A stretch of 64,000 nucleotides of DNA from NCBI RefSeq assembly GCF_032911445.1, contig NZ_JAWJEJ010000001.1, forward strand, positions 1,860,001 to 1,924,000. Direction: 5' to 3'. This DNA comes from Sphingomonas sp. HF-S4 (GTDB lineage: Bacteria; Pseudomonadota; Alphaproteobacteria; Sphingomonadales; Sphingomonadaceae). Numbering within the stretch: the first letter of the stretch is position 1; each line of letters begins with the position of its first letter. The notes under the pieces were generated by a model. The model worked only from the letters and a program-made list of their open reading frames with translations. It did no database searches and was not told the origin of the DNA. Of the stretch, positions 62,382 through 64,000 are shown piece by piece. A program made the position numbers and the translations under genes.

Positions 62382-64000
62382 ATGTCGCTGGAAGTAGAGA
62401 AAGATACGATGCAGGGCCGGGCCGCACGCCCCAACCTCCTAACCGGTGCGATCAGCATCGCCGCGATCCTGCTGTTCGTCGGCATCGGCAGCGCCGTGCT
62501 GTCGAAGACGCTGCAATTCTATCTCCAGGGCGGCGAGCCGGTGGCGCAGCCGCTGGTGATCGCGCTGCTGCTCAACGTCGCGCTGATCCTGCTCGGCTGG
62601 CGCCGCCATGCGTCGCTGAGCCACGAGCTCGAGATCCGCGCCGCCGCCGAGGAGCGCGCGCAGCAGCTCGCCAGCCGCGATCCGCTGACCGGCTTCCTCA
62701 ATCGCCGCAGCCTCGCAGAGGAAGGCGCCGCGATGTTCACCCGCGCCCAGCGCCGCCGCAAGGCGATGGCGCTGGTGATGCTCGATCTCGATCATTTCAA
62801 GACGATCAACGACATGCACGGCCATGCCGTGGGCGACGCGCTGCTCCGCGCGGTCGCGAGCGAGATCGCCCACTTCATGCCGCCGATCGCGCTCACCGCG
62901 CGGCTGGGCGGCGACGAATTCGCCTGCGGCTTCCTGTTCGACGCCGCCGAGCCCGGCACGGTCGAGCGGATCGCCGAGAAGCTGGTCAGTCGCATGGCGC
63001 AGCCGTTCGAGGCAGAGGGGCTCCGCCTCCACATCTCATGCTCGCTCGGCATCGCGCGCTCGGACTTCGACTGTGCCGGGATCGATGCGCTGATGCGCGC
63101 TGCCGACATCGCGATGTATCAGGCCAAGAAGACCGGCCGGAACCGCTTCGCCTGGTTCGACCAGTCGATGGAGCGCGACCTGCAGATTCGCAACGATCTC
63201 GAATCGGGGCTTCGCCTGGCGATTCCCCGTCAGGAAGTCGTTCCCTATTTCGAGCAGCAGATCGACCTGATCACTGGCCGCCTCCACGGCTTCGAGGTGC
63301 TGGCGCGCTGGGAGCATCCGCAGCGCGGCACGATCAGCCCGGAACTCTTCATCCCGATCGCCGAGGAGACGGGCATGATCGGCGACCTGTCGCTGTCGAT
63401 CATGCGCCAGGCGCTGCTCGCCGCGCGCGACTGGGATCCGTCGCTCAGCGTCTCGATCAACATCTCGCCCTGGCAGCTCCGCGACGCGTGGCTGGCGCAG
63501 AAGATCATCAAGGTGCTCACCGAGACCGGCTTTCCCGCCAACCGGCTCGAGGTCGAGATTACCGAGAGCGCATTGTTCGACAATCTCGCGCTGGCGCAGT
63601 CGATCGTCGGCAGTCTCAAGAACCAGGGCGTCCAGCTCGCGCTCGACGATTTCGGCACCGGCTATTCGTCGCTCGCGCACCTGCGCGCGCTGCCGTTCGA
63701 CCGTATCAAGATCGACAAGAGCTTCATCATGTCGCTCAATGAAAGCGCGGATTCGGCCGCGATCGTCAATGCGATCATCAGCCTGGGCGAGAGCCTGAAC
63801 CTGCCGATCACCGCCGAAGGCGTCGAGGATGGGGCGATCGAGCAGCGGCTCAAGGCGATCGGCTGCGCCAAGGCGCAGGGCTGGCATTACGGCAAGCCGC
63901 TGTCGATCGCCGGCGCGCGCCGTCTGCTCGCCGAGCGCCGCCTGCTGCGCCATTCGAGCCCGATCGACGCCCCAGTGGCCGTTACCAGCCAGCGTTTGGC
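62382..64000 (+). CDS. GGDEF-EAL domain protein (partial, 3' end outside the window)
   Basis: At least 539 residues; the frame is still open at the window edge. Two membrane helices (LLTGAISIAAILLFVGIGSAVL and LVIALLLNVALILLGW) precede a GGDEF domain (about 105-270), where ARLGGDEFACG keeps the diguanylate cyclase motif at about residues 177-181, and an EAL-type domain (about 285-525) with FEVLARWEHP (EVL in place of EAL) and LALDDFGTGYSSLAHL, plus ITAEGVED. It should make and/or degrade cyclic di-GMP at the membrane. The upstream inhibitory-site arginine motif is not seen. ATG 62382 follows GAGGGGG at a long distance; ATG 62409 is an alternative start. Confidence 0.92.
   Translation, partial: MSLEVEKDTMQGRAARPNLLTGAISIAAILLFVGIGSAVLSKTLQFYLQGGEPVAQPLVIALLLNVALILLGWRRHASLSHELEIRAAAEERAQQLASRDPLTGFLNRRSLAEEGAAMFTRAQRRRKAMALVMLDLDHFKTINDMHGHAVGDALLRAVASEIAHFMPPIALTARLGGDEFACGFLFDAAEPGTVERIAEKLVSRMAQPFEAEGLRLHISCSLGIARSDFDCAGIDALMRAADIAMYQAKKTGRNRFAWFDQSMERDLQIRNDLESGLRLAIPRQEVVPYFEQQIDLITGRLHGFEVLARWEHPQRGTISPELFIPIAEETGMIGDLSLSIMRQALLAARDWDPSLSVSINISPWQLRDAWLAQKIIKVLTETGFPANRLEVEITESALFDNLALAQSIVGSLKNQGVQLALDDFGTGYSSLAHLRALPFDRIKIDKSFIMSLNESADSAAIVNAIISLGESLNLPITAEGVEDGAIEQRLKAIGCAKAQGWHYGKPLSIAGARRLLAERRLLRHSSPIDAPVAVTSQRL

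Overview
The window looks like a chromosomal segment of a sphingomonad (Sphingomonas or a close relative in the Alphaproteobacteria). The reasons are uniformly high GC with GC-rich third positions, two long TonB-dependent receptors (TBDRs) of the Caulobacter/Xanthomonas carbohydrate type, TBDR-linked SapC and tryptophan-halogenase genes, many Gfo/Idh/MocA oxidoreductases with Tat signals, a non-phosphorylative L-fucose pathway, and palindromic intergenic elements of the type seen in this group. I saw no rRNA, tRNA, CRISPR array, IS element or prophage. The genus is inferred from gene content only.

Layout. 1-9.4 kb: the start of a chemoreceptor-like gene, nadE, a hybrid histidine kinase whose membrane domain resembles the ethylene-receptor sensor, then a minus-strand set of an SGNH hydrolase, a cupin and three Gfo/Idh/MocA oxidoreductases. 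9.6-11.4 kb: an L,D-transpeptidase and a small lipoprotein. 11.5-18 kb: TBDR - SapC - JmjC-like cupin - tryptophan halogenase, read on the minus strand with a terminator after the receptor. 18.3-23.2 kb: lldD-like oxidase, a fourth Gfo/Idh/MocA protein and a six-hairpin-type glycosidase. 23.2-30.1 kb: an L-fucose locus (FucP transporter, truncated lactonase remnant, IclR regulator, aldo/keto reductase, mutarotase, L-fuconate dehydratase, GH35 beta-galactosidase). 30.3-37.1 kb: a tandem TonB-C-like protein and a second TBDR followed by two tandem halogenases. Together the 4-37 kb stretch reads as a carbohydrate scavenging island: receptors import oligosaccharides, periplasmic glycosidases trim them, and FucP plus the oxidative pathway degrade L-fucose. 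Both receptor promoters carry a LacI-family-type operator, but no LacI regulator lies in the window.

37-53 kb: mostly housekeeping and stress functions: dipeptidases (M19, M2, S9), a SIMPL protein, a GFA enzyme with an alpha/beta hydrolase, a MarR-EmrA-EmrB efflux operon, a chemoreceptor, asd, and soxR divergent from a VOC-family gene with a clear SoxR box between them.

53-64 kb: the conserved ffh-rpsP-rimM-trmD-rplS group, but split. Between rimM and trmD lie about 5 kb of accessory genes: a phosphoesterase, an AT-richer orphan gene, a GRDP-like/TIGR04222-like pair, a thioredoxin-reductase-like gene and a vapBC toxin-antitoxin pair whose toxin stop overlaps the trmD start. A 49-residue acidic protein is encoded between rpsP and rimM. 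The window ends inside a GGDEF-EAL gene.
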